A DNA stretch of 64,000 nt from Photobacterium frigidiphilum. GTDB taxonomy: Bacteria > Pseudomonadota > Gammaproteobacteria > Enterobacterales > Vibrionaceae. A program made the translations under genes and the position numbers. Shown one piece after another: positions 54,135 to 63,863 of the stretch (position 1 is its first letter; every line of letters begins with the position of its first letter). Under the pieces are notes generated by a model. It was not told the DNA's origin, did not search any database, and was given only the letters and a program-made list of their open reading frames with translations. Location of the stretch: positions 62,001 to 126,000 of the forward strand of contig NZ_PYMJ01000009.1 of the NCBI RefSeq assembly GCF_003025615.1, given 5' to 3'.

Positions 54135-55528
54135 TTCAATTTATCTCCTAGCAAATACTGAAGCGCTTTATCCATACGGATGTGAGGCAATGGTTCATCG
54201 CTTTGTTGGGCTAATGGACGGAAATTCACAAAATCAAAACCATTATTTTGCCAAAAGCTCTCGTTAGGTAATCGACGGGGGACTTCGCCAGGAAATATTG
54301 TTTGGGACTCCCCTTCAAGGTTACACCCACGTAAAGCAGGTACTTGTGACCCTTGATGAGCGACAAAGCCGGGCTCTGTTGCTTGAATAGATGCCAAGCT
54401 AACGCAATCCATTTTAATGCCCTCAAACGATGCCGTTTGCCACGCTTCATTCACCAACTGCTGCAATAAACTAACTAAATTCGGATGTTGCTCTGGCGTC
54501 ACATGATCTGATTTTGTCGCTGCAAATAATACTTTATCAATACGCGGTGAAAACAATCGACGTAATAACGAACTACGCCCGTATTTAAAGCTTTGCATTA
54601 ACTGATCCAGCGCTTGGCGCATATCATTAAATGACTCGGTTCCTGCATTCAATGGCTGTAAACAATCGACCAATATGATCTGACGATCAAACTTTGAAAA
54701 GTGATCTCGATAAAACGCTTTTACAACATGCTGCTGATAGTATTTATATCGGCTCTTCAGCATACCGATGTTGCTGTGTTCATCTGCTTGTTGAAGTTGT
54801 TGTTCGGTATAGTTGTGATCCCAAATCATAGGGAAAAACTGCAATACCGGCGCCCCTGCTAACTCGCCAGGTAATACAAAGCGCCCAGGTTGAACCCAAT
54901 GTAATCCGCCTTCAGCCTTGCATTTATACAAGTAATCGGTAAATGCTGCCGAAATACGTTCAATTAAGATTTCATCAGCAGGTGCAAAGGGGTCGAATGT
55001 TTCTCCCATTGCCATCCATTCTTGTGCTAATTCCAGTCGTTTACCTTTTAATACCTTTGTCTGCTGTTTAGACCACGCCATGAAATCTAGATCAAGCAAA
55101 GGTAAATCAAGTAACCACTCACCCGGATAATCCACAATATCAAGATATAAAGTGGCGGTTTCTTGAAACAGTTTCATCGGGCCTTTCTGCGGTTTATAAC
55201 GTAACGCTAATCGTGTTTGGCTAACATCACGAGTCGGTTCCGGCCATGCTGGTGGTGAAGACAACAATGACCCCATACCTTCATCATAGCCAAATTTTGG
55301 TACATGCATATCGCGTTGAGGTACTCGCTTAGCCCCTAACAAATTACCATCACGTACAGCCGTAAAAAGGGGCAGACGTGGATTGGTGCTGACATGCAAT
55401 AACTGATTGATCAATGAAGTAATAAATGCGGTTTTACCCGACCGAGATAATCCCGTTACCGCTAAACGCACGTGACGATCTAAACTACGATTTACCAGTT
55501 TATTTAACTCATTACCAATACGATTCAT
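54131..55528 (-). CDS. ycjX: YcjX-family P-loop NTPase
   Basis: The 465-residue product has a P-loop near the N-terminus (LAVTGLSRSGKTAF, residues 22-35) and conserved family segments LYLDIVDYPGEWLLDLPLL, QIILVDCLQPLNAG and LFAATKSDHVTPEQHPNL, the last with a GTPase-like TKSD motif. It is probably a cytoplasmic NTPase acting with YcjF at the membrane. The pair follows pspABC on the same strand after a terminator, which fits a stress role. The exact function is unknown. Confidence 0.93.
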   Translation of the reverse strand: MNRIGNELNKLVNRSLDRHVRLAVTGLSRSGKTAFITSLINQLLHVSTNPRLPLFTAVRDGNLLGAKRVPQRDMHVPKFGYDEGMGSLLSSPPAWPEPTRDVSQTRLALRYKPQKGPMKLFQETATLYLDIVDYPGEWLLDLPLLDLDFMAWSKQQTKVLKGKRLELAQEWMAMGETFDPFAPADEILIERISAAFTDYLYKCKAEGGLHWVQPGRFVLPGELAGAPVLQFFPMIWDHNYTEQQLQQADEHSNIGMLKSRYKYYQQHVVKAFYRDHFSKFDRQIILVDCLQPLNAGTESFNDMRQALDQLMQSFKYGRSSLLRRLFSPRIDKVLFAATKSDHVTPEQHPNLVSLLQQLVNEAWQTASFEGIKMDCVSLASIQATEPGFVAHQGSQVPALRGCNLEGESQTIFPGEVPRRLPNESFWQNNGFDFVNFRPLAQQSDEPLPHIRMDKALQYLLGDKLK

Positions 55529-55655
55529 ATCATGCCTTATTTCTTTTTATTCTGGAGATAGCATACACAAAGTAAAATTAACTGATGATGAACATTACTG
55601 ATTATTTACACCCATTTAGTACAACTACCATCAGCTTAGTGCAATTAACCATCAA

Positions 55656-55681
55656 CGAAAAAGCAGGCCTAAGCCTGCTCA
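55656..55681 (-). terminator. Terminator after pspC
   Basis: On the minus strand AGCAGGC and GCCTGCT pair around TTAG, followed by TTTTTCG. Confidence 0.85.
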
Positions 55682-55724
55682 TTGTAATAGGTTCTTTAGC
55701 GCGCTATGTAAAATAGACTATGCC

Positions 55725-56111
55725 TTATAGATTCTTAAACTCACGATCAACGTTGAATGCGGAAGATGTGACATAAGCTTCCATTTTGCGTAAATTGCCT
55801 TCCATACCATTTAATTCAGATTCTACATTTCGTAAAATCTGCTCTGCAGGTTGCCCCGCTTGCCATGGCTTTTGTTTCACATTATGTTCTTTATATGTCG
55901 TTTGTTGCTGTGTACGTTCTTCCGGCATTTTATCAAGTATTAAACACGCCGCGATATATGCCAATGTCGCAAAAAAGCCAACGCCGAGTAAAAATGCCGA
56001 TACCGCAAGAATTCGGACAAGCCAAATTTCCATACCAAAGTATTCTGCGATACCCGCACACACCCCACCCAATTTTCCATTTTTTGTATCACGGTATAAG
56101 ATTTTACTCAT
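55725..56111 (-). CDS. pspC: Phage shock protein C
   Basis: PspC is an inner-membrane sensor that, with PspB, relieves inhibition of PspF by PspA. The 128-residue product has the PspC domain: KILYRDTKNGKLGGVCAGIAEYFGMEIWLVRIL leading into the membrane helix SAFLLGVGFFATLAYIAACL. The C-terminal part is a soluble amphipathic tail. The start overlaps the pspB stop as TAATG. No pspD follows; a terminator comes next, so the core operon is pspABC. Confidence 0.95.
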   Translation of the reverse strand: MSKILYRDTKNGKLGGVCAGIAEYFGMEIWLVRILAVSAFLLGVGFFATLAYIAACLILDKMPEERTQQQTTYKEHNVKQKPWQAGQPAEQILRNVESELNGMEGNLRKMEAYVTSSAFNVDREFKNL

Positions 56112-56338
56112 TACTTATGCCTCCATTGGGGAGCTTCAGCATCAAGGATGCGCTCAAGCGTTGAAATACGATCTTGCATTTGTTCTGCGCGGACCGCTAA
56201 CGCTTGCAATTGTTCATGCTCCTCACCCGATAATCCTTGGCTCGCGTGACGCTTACTGCGGTAATGAAGAATCAACCATAATGGTGCAACAATAACTAAA
56301 AACACCATTAACGGACCAACAATAAAACCCATAGACAT
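56111..56338 (-). CDS. pspB: Phage shock protein B
   Basis: The 75-residue product has one N-terminal membrane helix (IVGPLMVFLVIVAPLWLILHY) and a cytoplasmic leucine-zipper-like helix (LQALAVRAEQMQDRISTLERIL), the PspB layout. It works with PspC in stress sensing. AAGGAGAG precedes the ATG strongly. The 104-base gap to pspA contains a GATAAGT/ACTTATC inverted repeat (56407-56432) that may form an mRNA hairpin and set the relative levels of PspA and PspBC. Confidence 0.94.
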   Translation of the reverse strand: MSMGFIVGPLMVFLVIVAPLWLILHYRSKRHASQGLSGEEHEQLQALAVRAEQMQDRISTLERILDAEAPQWRHK

Positions 56339-56442
56339 TCGTTTCTCTCCTTTCCGCGCAGAATCGACGTTGTTCCAAATTAATCAGAGTAGATGATATT
56401 CATCAAGATAAGTACCTGATTATTAACTTATCCAGAATGATA

Positions 56443-57108
56443 TTACTCTTTATCTTTAATGTTCGCTTTCATTCTAGCCAACTCTTGTTCAATGCTGTCT
56501 TGAGCCTGAAGATTCGCAAATTCATCTTCTAAGTTCTTACCACGACCAAGGTTGTAACTGTCAGCTTCTGCTTCCATCTCATCGATACGTCGTTCGTATT
56601 GCTCGAATTTTGATAGTGCTTCATCGACTTTACCAGTATCAAGTTGACGACGAACATCACGACGATTGCCCGCAGCTTTATGTCGAAGAACCAGTGATTG
56701 TTGACGAGCACGTGTCTCTTGCAGCTTTCTTTCTAGCTCTGCAACTTCAGAGCTTAGTTTATCAATCGTTTCTTCAACTAACTTGAACTCTTCATTCAGT
56801 GTTAGTGCTACATCACTTATTTTTTGCTTTTCAATTAACGCCGCACGAGCAAGATCTTCACGACCTTTCTGTAATGCCAAGCTCGCTTTCTGCTGCCAAT
56901 CATTTGATTGTGCTTCAATCGAATTAATACGACGTTGCAGTTCTTTCTTATCAGCTAATGCACGCGCTGATGAGGTACGTACTTCAACTAACGTGTCTTC
57001 CATTTCCTGAATAATAAGGCGGATCAACTTTTGTGGATCTTCAGCCTTATCAAGCAGTGAGTTTACGTTTGCATTAACAATATCTGCAAAGCGAGAAAAA
57101 ATACCCAT
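56443..57108 (-). CDS. pspA: Phage shock protein A
   Basis: PspA binds PspF to keep the operon off and, under stress, binds and stabilises the inner membrane as an ESCRT-III-like oligomer. The 221-residue product is a continuous coiled coil with the N-terminal amphipathic [25 protein letters not shown] and the signature [23 protein letters not shown] lies before the ATG. A sigma-54 promoter lies about 75-90 bases upstream, and the activator pspF is divergent. Confidence 0.97.
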   Translation of the reverse strand: MGIFSRFADIVNANVNSLLDKAEDPQKLIRLIIQEMEDTLVEVRTSSARALADKKELQRRINSIEAQSNDWQQKASLALQKGREDLARAALIEKQKISDVALTLNEEFKLVEETIDKLSSEVAELERKLQETRARQQSLVLRHKAAGNRRDVRRQLDTGKVDEALSKFEQYERRIDEMEAEADSYNLGRGKNLEDEFANLQAQDSIEQELARMKANIKDKE

Positions 57109-57182
57109 AATAAAAACTCCTTTATTAAACCTGCACGTAAGGCCGATTTATAATTAATAACTTAATGTCACATCAAATATAT

Positions 57183-57199
57183 ATCAAGTCGCGTGCCAA
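57183..57199 (-). promoter_or_regulatory. Sigma-54 promoter of pspABC
   Basis: On the minus strand TTGGCACG-CGAC-TTGAT fits the -24/-12 consensus TGGCAC-N5-TTGC closely. It faces pspA, and pspF encodes a sigma-54 activator next door. Confidence 0.88.
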
Positions 57200-57295
57200 C
57201 TTTTTGTTCAATAAAAATCATACACTTAACTTTACAGATCAATAAACAGGCTGCTATGGTGTGGGGTAATGCGCCAATATTTAGCGAGATTAACC

Positions 57296-58309
57296 ATGCA
57301 CAATAAAGATAATTTAATCGGTGAATCGGAAGCGTTCCTTACTGTGCTAGATCAAGCATCTCGATTAGCATCACTTAATCGCCCCATCCTTATTTTAGGT
57401 GAACGAGGTACCGGTAAAGAGCTGATAGCACAACGAATGCATTACTTATCTCGTCGTTGGGATCAGCCCTTAATAACCCTTAATTGTGCAGCGCTAAGTG
57501 ACGGTTTAATTGATTCAGAGCTATTTGGTCACGAAGCTGGCGCATTTACTGGCGCAAAAGGAAGGCATCAAGGTCGTTTTGAGCGAGCAGAAGATGGCAC
57601 CTTGTTTCTTGATGAATTAGCCACGGCACCACTCGGGGTGCAGGAAAAATTACTACGCGTCATTGAATATGGGGAATATGAACGAGTCGGAGGCAGTAAA
57701 ACCTGCCAAGCTAACGTTCGTTTAATCTGTGCAACCAATGCAGACTTACCGCAGCTTGCCCAAGATGGTAAATTCCGCGCAGACTTACTTGACCGCCTTG
57801 CTTTCGATATTATTCATTTACCGCCATTACGTGAACGCAATGACGATATCCTTCCTTTAGCGGAATACTATGCCGTACGTATGTGTCAGGAATTAGGGTT
57901 TGGTTACTTTTCTGGTTTCACTCCACAAGCACGTACCGCCTTACTCGAGTACCACTGGCCTGGCAATATTCGTGAACTTAAAAATGTGGTTGAGCGCTCG
58001 GTGTTTCGTCATAGCCTTGAAGACGAACCTGTCGAGCACATTATTATTAACCCTTTTCATGCGCCTTGGCACAATAAGCAAGATCACACTCGCACAACAG
58101 AAGGTTCAACAAATGCTTTAACTACTGACGTTATTTTCCCAATGGATTTACGTCAATGGCAACAAGATCAAGAAATAGAAATAATGCGTAACGCGCTGGA
58201 ACAAGCCAAATTTAACCAAAGAAAAGCCGCTGAATTATTGGGTTTAAGCTACCATCAACTGAGAGGGCTATTACGTAAATATCAGCTAGTCGGCAGTAAC
58301 GAAGAGTAA
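57296..58309 (+). CDS. pspF: Psp operon transcriptional activator PspF
   Basis: PspF is a sigma-54 activator without a receiver domain; PspA controls it directly. The 337-residue product starts MHNKDNLIGESEAF, has Walker A GERGTGKE, the sigma-54 contact loop GAFTGA (in HEAGAFTGAKGRH), Walker B GTLFLDELA, and a C-terminal Fis-type helix-turn-helix (QRKAAELLGLSYHQLRGLL). The start at 57296 is chosen by alignment to E. coli PspF; an ATG at 57269 with GGGGTA nearby would add nine residues. It is divergent from pspA across a 187-base region. Confidence 0.95.
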   Translation: MHNKDNLIGESEAFLTVLDQASRLASLNRPILILGERGTGKELIAQRMHYLSRRWDQPLITLNCAALSDGLIDSELFGHEAGAFTGAKGRHQGRFERAEDGTLFLDELATAPLGVQEKLLRVIEYGEYERVGGSKTCQANVRLICATNADLPQLAQDGKFRADLLDRLAFDIIHLPPLRERNDDILPLAEYYAVRMCQELGFGYFSGFTPQARTALLEYHWPGNIRELKNVVERSVFRHSLEDEPVEHIIINPFHAPWHNKQDHTRTTEGSTNALTTDVIFPMDLRQWQQDQEIEIMRNALEQAKFNQRKAAELLGLSYHQLRGLLRKYQLVGSNEE

Positions 58310-58506
58310 TGTTTACTGAGCTGCATCTCTTGCGTTTTCTCTTGAGGTTGAGCAATTAATCTCCATAATTTCAGCAAATCTAAAAGCATGGCTGTTATTT
58401 AAGCAACATAACGTTAAGAAAAGGTGGATATCAAGGATGATTACTTGGTGGCTGTGATGGAAAATGTTAAATTTAACGACTTGATTTCATTCGACGCCTT
58501 TACGAT

Positions 58507-60126
58507 ATGAGCGCATATACTCGCCTTTTGTTTGCTTGTTTTAGCCTAGTTAGCCTTATGGGTTGTTCTGAGCCACAAAAAGATACTGATATACGAAGCC
58601 GTGGTTTCATTTATTGTGGCCAAGACACACCCACAATATTCAATCCACAGTTAACAGACGGTGGGCTAACAACAGATACCCTTGCCGCTCAAATATTTGA
58701 TCGCTTATTAGTGCTAGATCCTGTTAGCCACCAACCGCTACCAGGATTAGCTCGTAGCTGGTCGATTAGTGACGACGGACTTGAATACACTCTTGCGCTA
58801 CGCAAAGGCATTGAGTTCCAGAATACGGATTGGTTCACCCCAACTCGTCAGTTAAATGTTCAAGATGTTATTTTCAGTTTTAAGCGTGTTATTGACCCTA
58901 GTCACCCATTCTTTAACATCTCTGGTGGCCGTTATCCTTGGTTTGAAAGTTTAGCTTTTGATAAATTAATCAATGATATTGTCGCGATTGATTCCCATAC
59001 CGTTAAATTTATTTTAAGCCGTCCTGATAACTCTTTTCTATCGAACCTAGCCACAAGCTATGCGGTCATTTATTCACAAGAATACGGGCAACAGCTTCTT
59101 CAGGCCGGTCAGCTAAACCAGCTCGATATGAAACCTATCGGAACAGGGCCTTTTTATTTAGACCAGTACGTACCTAACGATCTCATTCGTTTGAAGCGTC
59201 ACTGGGGCTATTGGCAAGGTGCAGCACCAATGGATCAAGTGGTGTTCGATATATCGTCACGCGGCACAGGTTCACTGGCTAAACTATTAAGTCACGAATG
59301 TGATGTGCTCTCATCACCGATTGCCAGCCAACTATCCGTCATTTCAGATAATTCAGAGTTTGAACTAATGGCGCAAACGGGCATGAATGTATCATTTCTA
59401 GCGCTCAATAATAACAAGCCTATCTTGCAAGATATTCGCGTACGTAAAGCCATTAGCTTTGCCATTAATCGCGATAATTTACTCAATTCCGTGTATTACG
59501 GTACAGGCACCAAAGCAAAAAGCATGTTGCCACCTATGTCATGGGCCTATAATCACAAGAGCCAAGCATTGGATTTCGATCCTGAAGAAGCCATTAGATT
59601 ATTAAAAGAAGCTGGGTATGATAATAAATTAACATTATCGATGTGGGTTCCCACTGAACCTCGTCCGTATAATCCTAGCCCTCGAAAAACAGCAGAGCTG
59701 ATTCAAGCTAGTCTACAAGCAATTGGTATTCAGGTAACGATGTCACATCAAGATAAGCTTGATCGTATCAGCATGGGTGAAGCAGCCTCTTTTGACCTTA
59801 TCTTATCGGGGTGGATTGCTGATAACGGCGACCCAGATAACTTCCTACGCCCCTTATTATCATGCGATGCCAAACAGGCAGGGCTTAACATTGCCAATTG
59901 GTGTAACCTAGATTTTGATAATTTACTCGAGCTTGCTTTACGTACCAGTAAGCTTGATCAACGCTTAAATTATTATCATCGTGCGCAAAATATTTTAGAT
60001 CAACAAGTGCCATTAATTCCATTAGCGCATGGCGTGCACTTTCAGGTTCACCATAAATCATTAGGTGGATTACAGATGAGTCCTTTCGGTACTCGCTCAT
60101 TTTCCAGTGTTTATCGAAGCGAGTAA
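58507..60126 (+). CDS. sapA: SapA-type peptide-binding protein of the Sap ABC transporter
   Basis: The 539-residue product is a cluster 5 solute-binding protein with a signal ending LMGC, so it is predicted to be a lipoprotein held at the membrane. DTLAAQIFDRLLVLDPVSHQPLPGLARSW and PIGTGPFYLDQYVPNDLIRL are family signatures, and LLSCDAKQAGLNIANWC matches SapA of enterobacteria. Sap systems handle antimicrobial peptides and, in E. coli, have been linked to putrescine export. The ribosome-binding site is weak. sapB starts three bases after the stop. Confidence 0.93.
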   Translation: MSAYTRLLFACFSLVSLMGCSEPQKDTDIRSRGFIYCGQDTPTIFNPQLTDGGLTTDTLAAQIFDRLLVLDPVSHQPLPGLARSWSISDDGLEYTLALRKGIEFQNTDWFTPTRQLNVQDVIFSFKRVIDPSHPFFNISGGRYPWFESLAFDKLINDIVAIDSHTVKFILSRPDNSFLSNLATSYAVIYSQEYGQQLLQAGQLNQLDMKPIGTGPFYLDQYVPNDLIRLKRHWGYWQGAAPMDQVVFDISSRGTGSLAKLLSHECDVLSSPIASQLSVISDNSEFELMAQTGMNVSFLALNNNKPILQDIRVRKAISFAINRDNLLNSVYYGTGTKAKSMLPPMSWAYNHKSQALDFDPEEAIRLLKEAGYDNKLTLSMWVPTEPRPYNPSPRKTAELIQASLQAIGIQVTMSHQDKLDRISMGEAASFDLILSGWIADNGDPDNFLRPLLSCDAKQAGLNIANWCNLDFDNLLELALRTSKLDQRLNYYHRAQNILDQQVPLIPLAHGVHFQVHHKSLGGLQMSPFGTRSFSSVYRSE

Positions 60127-60129
60127 AAT

Positions 60130-61092
60130 ATGCTTATATATACCATTCGCCGATTAAATCTTTTTATCATCACTCTCGCTATTTTGACGATGATTGGTTT
60201 TAGCATTCTACGCTTAGACGAAGCATCAGCATGGAGCAGCCAACCATTTTGGAGTGGCTGGTTAAGCTACATTGAAGGATTAGCGCTGGGCAACCTCGGG
60301 CTTAATCAAAGTGGTGAACCCATTTTACATGAAGTCATGATGGTGTTTCCTGCTACGTTAGAACTGTGTTTTTTCGCATTTATATTATCGCTGTTTGTCG
60401 GTATACCACTGGGCACGATCGCCGGGGTAAGGCGTGGGCGATTTATTGATACCCTCATATCTTCAATCACCATCGTAGGATATTCCATTCCTTTATTTTG
60501 GCTAGCGATGCTGTTAATTTTAATGTTTTCACTCAACCTTGGTTGGCTACCCGTTGCTGGTCGCTACAGCCTGTTGTATGAAATCGATCACGTTACTGGG
60601 GTGGCGATCATTGATGTTTTATTATCGGATAAACCTTACCGTTCAGAAGCGCTAGCAGATGTTATTAGACACCTCGTTTTACCCACACTGGTACTGGCTA
60701 CGGCACCAACAACGGAAGTGATACGGCTAACGCGTGCCTCGATCTCTGAAGTCATGACACAAAACTATATCAAGGTTGCGCAAACCAAAGGCTTATCAAT
60801 GTTTGAAATTGTCAGACGCCACGGAATGAAAAACGCGATACCACCGATTATTCCAAAGTTGGGTATGCAATTTTCAACCATGATGACATTTGCAATGCTT
60901 ACAGAATCAATTTTTAATTGGCCGGGCATTGGCCGTTGGTTATTAAACGCGATTGCAGAACAAAATTATGTGGCAATTCAAGCGGGTGTAATTACAGTGG
61001 CGAGCTTTATATTATTGGCCAATATATTGTCAGATCTTGCTGGTGCAGCTGTGAATCCGCTTGTAAGGAAAGAATGGTATGCTATCAAATAA
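60130..61092 (+). CDS. sapB: SapB permease of the Sap ABC transporter
   Basis: The 320-residue inner-membrane permease has six membrane segments and the DppB-type start MLIYTIRRLNLFIITLAIL. The ATPase-contacting loop is PTTEVIRLTRASISEVMTQNYIKVAQTKGLS. The long periplasmic loop around YEIDHVTGVAIIDVLLSDKPYRSEAL is typical of SapB. It overlaps sapC by 14 bases, which suggests coupled synthesis of the two permease halves. Confidence 0.95.
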   Translation: MLIYTIRRLNLFIITLAILTMIGFSILRLDEASAWSSQPFWSGWLSYIEGLALGNLGLNQSGEPILHEVMMVFPATLELCFFAFILSLFVGIPLGTIAGVRRGRFIDTLISSITIVGYSIPLFWLAMLLILMFSLNLGWLPVAGRYSLLYEIDHVTGVAIIDVLLSDKPYRSEALADVIRHLVLPTLVLATAPTTEVIRLTRASISEVMTQNYIKVAQTKGLSMFEIVRRHGMKNAIPPIIPKLGMQFSTMMTFAMLTESIFNWPGIGRWLLNAIAEQNYVAIQAGVITVASFILLANILSDLAGAAVNPLVRKEWYAIK

Positions 61093-61966
61093 CATTTATC
61101 AGGAACAAAAAATCCCGACACAATGGGAGCGTTCATGGATCAATTTCAAAGCTAACTCATTAGCGATGTTTGGCTTGTGGTGTTTACTCATCCTGATTTT
61201 AATCACCATTACTGCCCAGTGGTTAGTGCCATATTCCCCTTACCATCAGGTTGGGGAGCTGCTTATGCCACCATCGTGGGATCAATCAGGTCATGTTGAG
61301 TTCTTTTTCGGTACCGATGATCTTGGTCGAGATATTTTAACCCGCCTAATACTCGGTTCTCAGCTCACATTTGGCTATGCACTATTAGTCGCTATTGCCG
61401 CAAGCCTAATCGGTTTTTTAATCGGTGTAACTGCAGGTATGACTCGCGGTTTGAAATCAAGCATACTAAACCATGTACTTGATACTGTTTTATCTATTCC
61501 CTCTTTATTATTAGCGATTATTGTTGTCGCTTATATGGGGCCAGGTGAAACCAATATTTTATTGGCAATATGGCTGGCATTAATTCCTCGATTTATTCGT
61601 GCCGTTTATACCGCTGTTCACACTGAAGTAGAAAAAGACTATATCATTGCTGCACGCCTTGATGGAGCAAACAACTTCTACCTACTGTATAACTCTATTT
61701 TGCCCAATATTTTAACCGTGATTACGACTGAATTAACGCGGGCTATCTCCATTGCTATTTTAGATATTGCTGCATTGGGCTTTCTTGGTTTAGGCGCGCA
61801 AGCACCCTCTCCTGAGTGGGGTTCAATTCTGGGAGATTCCATCGAATTAATTTACTTAGCACCTTGGACCGTAACCTTGCCAGGGCTTGCAATCATGTTT
61901 AGCGTTTTATCTGTAAACTTAGTAGGAGACGGACTCCGACAAGCATTAAATGCGGGGATTGATTAA
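61079..61966 (+). CDS. sapC: SapC permease of the Sap ABC transporter
   Basis: The 295-residue partner permease has the DppC-type N-terminal helix ([21 protein letters not shown]) and the EAA loop [23 protein letters not shown], then [36 protein letters not shown] is the periplasmic signature of this permease class. The start lies inside sapB, and the stop is one base before the sapD ATG. Confidence 0.95.
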   Translation: MLSNNIYQEQKIPTQWERSWINFKANSLAMFGLWCLLILILITITAQWLVPYSPYHQVGELLMPPSWDQSGHVEFFFGTDDLGRDILTRLILGSQLTFGYALLVAIAASLIGFLIGVTAGMTRGLKSSILNHVLDTVLSIPSLLLAIIVVAYMGPGETNILLAIWLALIPRFIRAVYTAVHTEVEKDYIIAARLDGANNFYLLYNSILPNILTVITTELTRAISIAILDIAALGFLGLGAQAPSPEWGSILGDSIELIYLAPWTVTLPGLAIMFSVLSVNLVGDGLRQALNAGID

Positions 61967-61967
61967 A

Positions 61968-62966
61968 ATGCCATTACTCGATATTCGTAACCTGACGATA
62001 GAGATTGATACCCCACAAGGTATGGTTAAAGCGGTAGATCGTATGAGCTTAACCATAAACGAAGGTGAAATCCGGGGGCTTGTGGGTGAATCAGGGTCAG
62101 GAAAAAGCTTAGTTGCTAAAGCCATTGCTGGTGTCACAAAAGACAACTGGAAAGTGACGGCCGATCGCTTGCGTCTAGGAGATGTCGATTTATTGGCTCT
62201 ATCAGCACGTGAACGTCGAAAGATTGTGGGTCGTGAAATTGCGATGATCTTCCAAGAACCATCTTCTTGCCTTGACCCATCTGAAAATATTGGTGAGCAA
62301 TTAGAAGAGGCCATACCTTCATCATCATTTTCAGGTCGATGGTGGCAACGTATTCATTGGCGTCAAAAACAAGCGATTGCACTGCTACACAAAGTTGGTA
62401 TCAAAGAGCATAAGCGCGTAATGAAAAGTTACCCGTATGAACTGACCGATGGTGAGTGTCAAAAGGTAATGATTGCCATGGCGATTGCAAACCGCCCTCG
62501 CCTGCTTATTGCCGATGAACCAACCAATGATTTAGACCCGATTACACAGGCACAAATATTCCGCTTACTAAGCCGTATGAACCAATTAGGCAATACCACC
62601 ATATTACTTGTAAGCCATGATTTAACGACCGTAACACAGTGGGCAGACCGTATTACCGTGATGTATTGTGGCCAATCTGTCGAATCAGGTAGCCGAAAGC
62701 AATTGCTGGAATCACCACACCACCCTTACACTGAAGCACTAATGCGAGCGATGCCTGACTTTAGCTTAGATGTGGCACATAAAAGTAAATTGGAAACCCT
62801 GCCAGGTTCTATCCCTCCTCTTCAGCATCTGCCTATTGGTTGCCGATTAGGTCCACGTTGCCCACATGCACAACGCAAATGTGTAGAAGTACCCAAACGT
62901 AGGAAGATAAAAAGCCATAAATTCAGCTGCCACTTCCCGCTGAATATGGAGGATAAAAAGAAATGA
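61968..62966 (+). CDS. sapD: SapD ATPase of the Sap ABC transporter
   Basis: The 332-residue ATPase has Walker [18 protein letters not shown]-loop [14 protein letters not shown], and Walker [15 protein letters not shown]. The ABC signature is unusual, [15 protein letters not shown] in place of LSGGQ-like, which is a SapD feature. A C-terminal oligopeptide-transporter extension ([15 protein letters not shown]) holds cysteines that may bind an iron-sulfur cluster as in DppD-type ATPases. The ATG at 61968 is one base after sapC and is preferred to an upstream ATG at 61950 inside sapC. The stop overlaps sapF as ATGA. Confidence 0.95.
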   Translation: MPLLDIRNLTIEIDTPQGMVKAVDRMSLTINEGEIRGLVGESGSGKSLVAKAIAGVTKDNWKVTADRLRLGDVDLLALSARERRKIVGREIAMIFQEPSSCLDPSENIGEQLEEAIPSSSFSGRWWQRIHWRQKQAIALLHKVGIKEHKRVMKSYPYELTDGECQKVMIAMAIANRPRLLIADEPTNDLDPITQAQIFRLLSRMNQLGNTTILLVSHDLTTVTQWADRITVMYCGQSVESGSRKQLLESPHHPYTEALMRAMPDFSLDVAHKSKLETLPGSIPPLQHLPIGCRLGPRCPHAQRKCVEVPKRRKIKSHKFSCHFPLNMEDKKK

Positions 62967-63787
62967 GTTCTTTACTTGAAGTCGATAACCTTCAAAAATC
63001 TTATCACTACCGTGCAGGGTTATTTCGCCGCCGTACTATTGAAGCAATTAAACCGATTTCTTTCAAGTTAGAAGCGGGAGAAACCATTGCATTTATCGGG
63101 AAAAATGGCTCTGGGAAATCAACGTTAGCCAAAATGCTTTCTGGCGTTGTTGAGCCTACCGCAGGTGAAATCCGAGTTAATGGTGAAGTGTTAGCACCTA
63201 AGGATTTTCAAACTCGGTGTAAATTAATCCGCATGATTTTCCAAGATCCCAATACATCGCTGAACCCACGCATCCAAATTGGTCGCATATTAGAAGGTCC
63301 ATTAAAACGAAATACGAATATGACCCCACAAGAGCGTGAACGGCGTATCATGCTTACTTTGAAACGAGTAGGCTTACTGCCTGAACATGCGTATTTTTAC
63401 CCTCAGATGCTTGCTACGGGTCAAAAACAACGTGTATCACTCGCACGTGCTCTGATCCTTCAGCCATGTATTATCGTTGCTGATGAGGCGTTAAATGGGC
63501 TAGATATGTCAATGCGGTCACAAATACTGAACTTGCTCTTAGAGCTTCAAGAAGAAATGGGCTTGTCATATGTGTATGTATCGCAACATATGGGCGTAGT
63601 TAAACACTTCTCAGATAAAGTGATCGTCATGCAAGATGGTGAGGTTGTAGAAAAAGGACCAACCGCAGAAGTATTCAGTTCGCCACAGCACTCACTGACT
63701 AAGAAACTATTAGATAGTCACTTCACTGCCCCAACACACGATAGAACCAATAGAATCAGTAAAGCGACACCCAAGATTAAATGTTAA
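62963..63787 (+). CDS. sapF: SapF ATPase of the Sap ABC transporter
   Basis: The 274-residue ATPase has Walker [18 protein letters not shown]-loop [13 protein letters not shown], signature [15 protein letters not shown] and Walker [19 protein letters not shown]. The DEAL form with asparagine and the GQKQR signature are SapF-like and deviate from canonical ATPases. It completes a heterodimeric motor with SapD. The sap operon is thus sapA-B-C-D-F with overlaps or gaps of at most three bases, followed by a hairpin shared with the converging pyrF. Confidence 0.95.
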   Translation: MSSLLEVDNLQKSYHYRAGLFRRRTIEAIKPISFKLEAGETIAFIGKNGSGKSTLAKMLSGVVEPTAGEIRVNGEVLAPKDFQTRCKLIRMIFQDPNTSLNPRIQIGRILEGPLKRNTNMTPQERERRIMLTLKRVGLLPEHAYFYPQMLATGQKQRVSLARALILQPCIIVADEALNGLDMSMRSQILNLLLELQEEMGLSYVYVSQHMGVVKHFSDKVIVMQDGEVVEKGPTAEVFSSPQHSLTKKLLDSHFTAPTHDRTNRISKATPKIKC

Positions 63788-63796
63788 TTTGAATAT

Positions 63797-63835
63797 AAAA
63801 ACCCCGCTATTACTAGTAGGCAGTAGCGGGATTAG
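63797..63835. terminator. Bidirectional terminator between sapF and pyrF
   Basis: CCCGCTA (63803-63809) pairs with TAGCGGG (63824-63830), with an inner TACT/AGTA. On the minus strand the stem is followed by GTTTTTATA, so it fits pyrF best. Confidence 0.75.
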
Positions 63836-63863
63836 TAAACGTTTGCTTTTTATCGTAAAACAA

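Noticed and set aside
55786..56295. A 169-codon plus-strand frame across pspC and pspB
   Set aside because: It overlaps two well-supported psp genes on the minus strand and shows no motif of its own.
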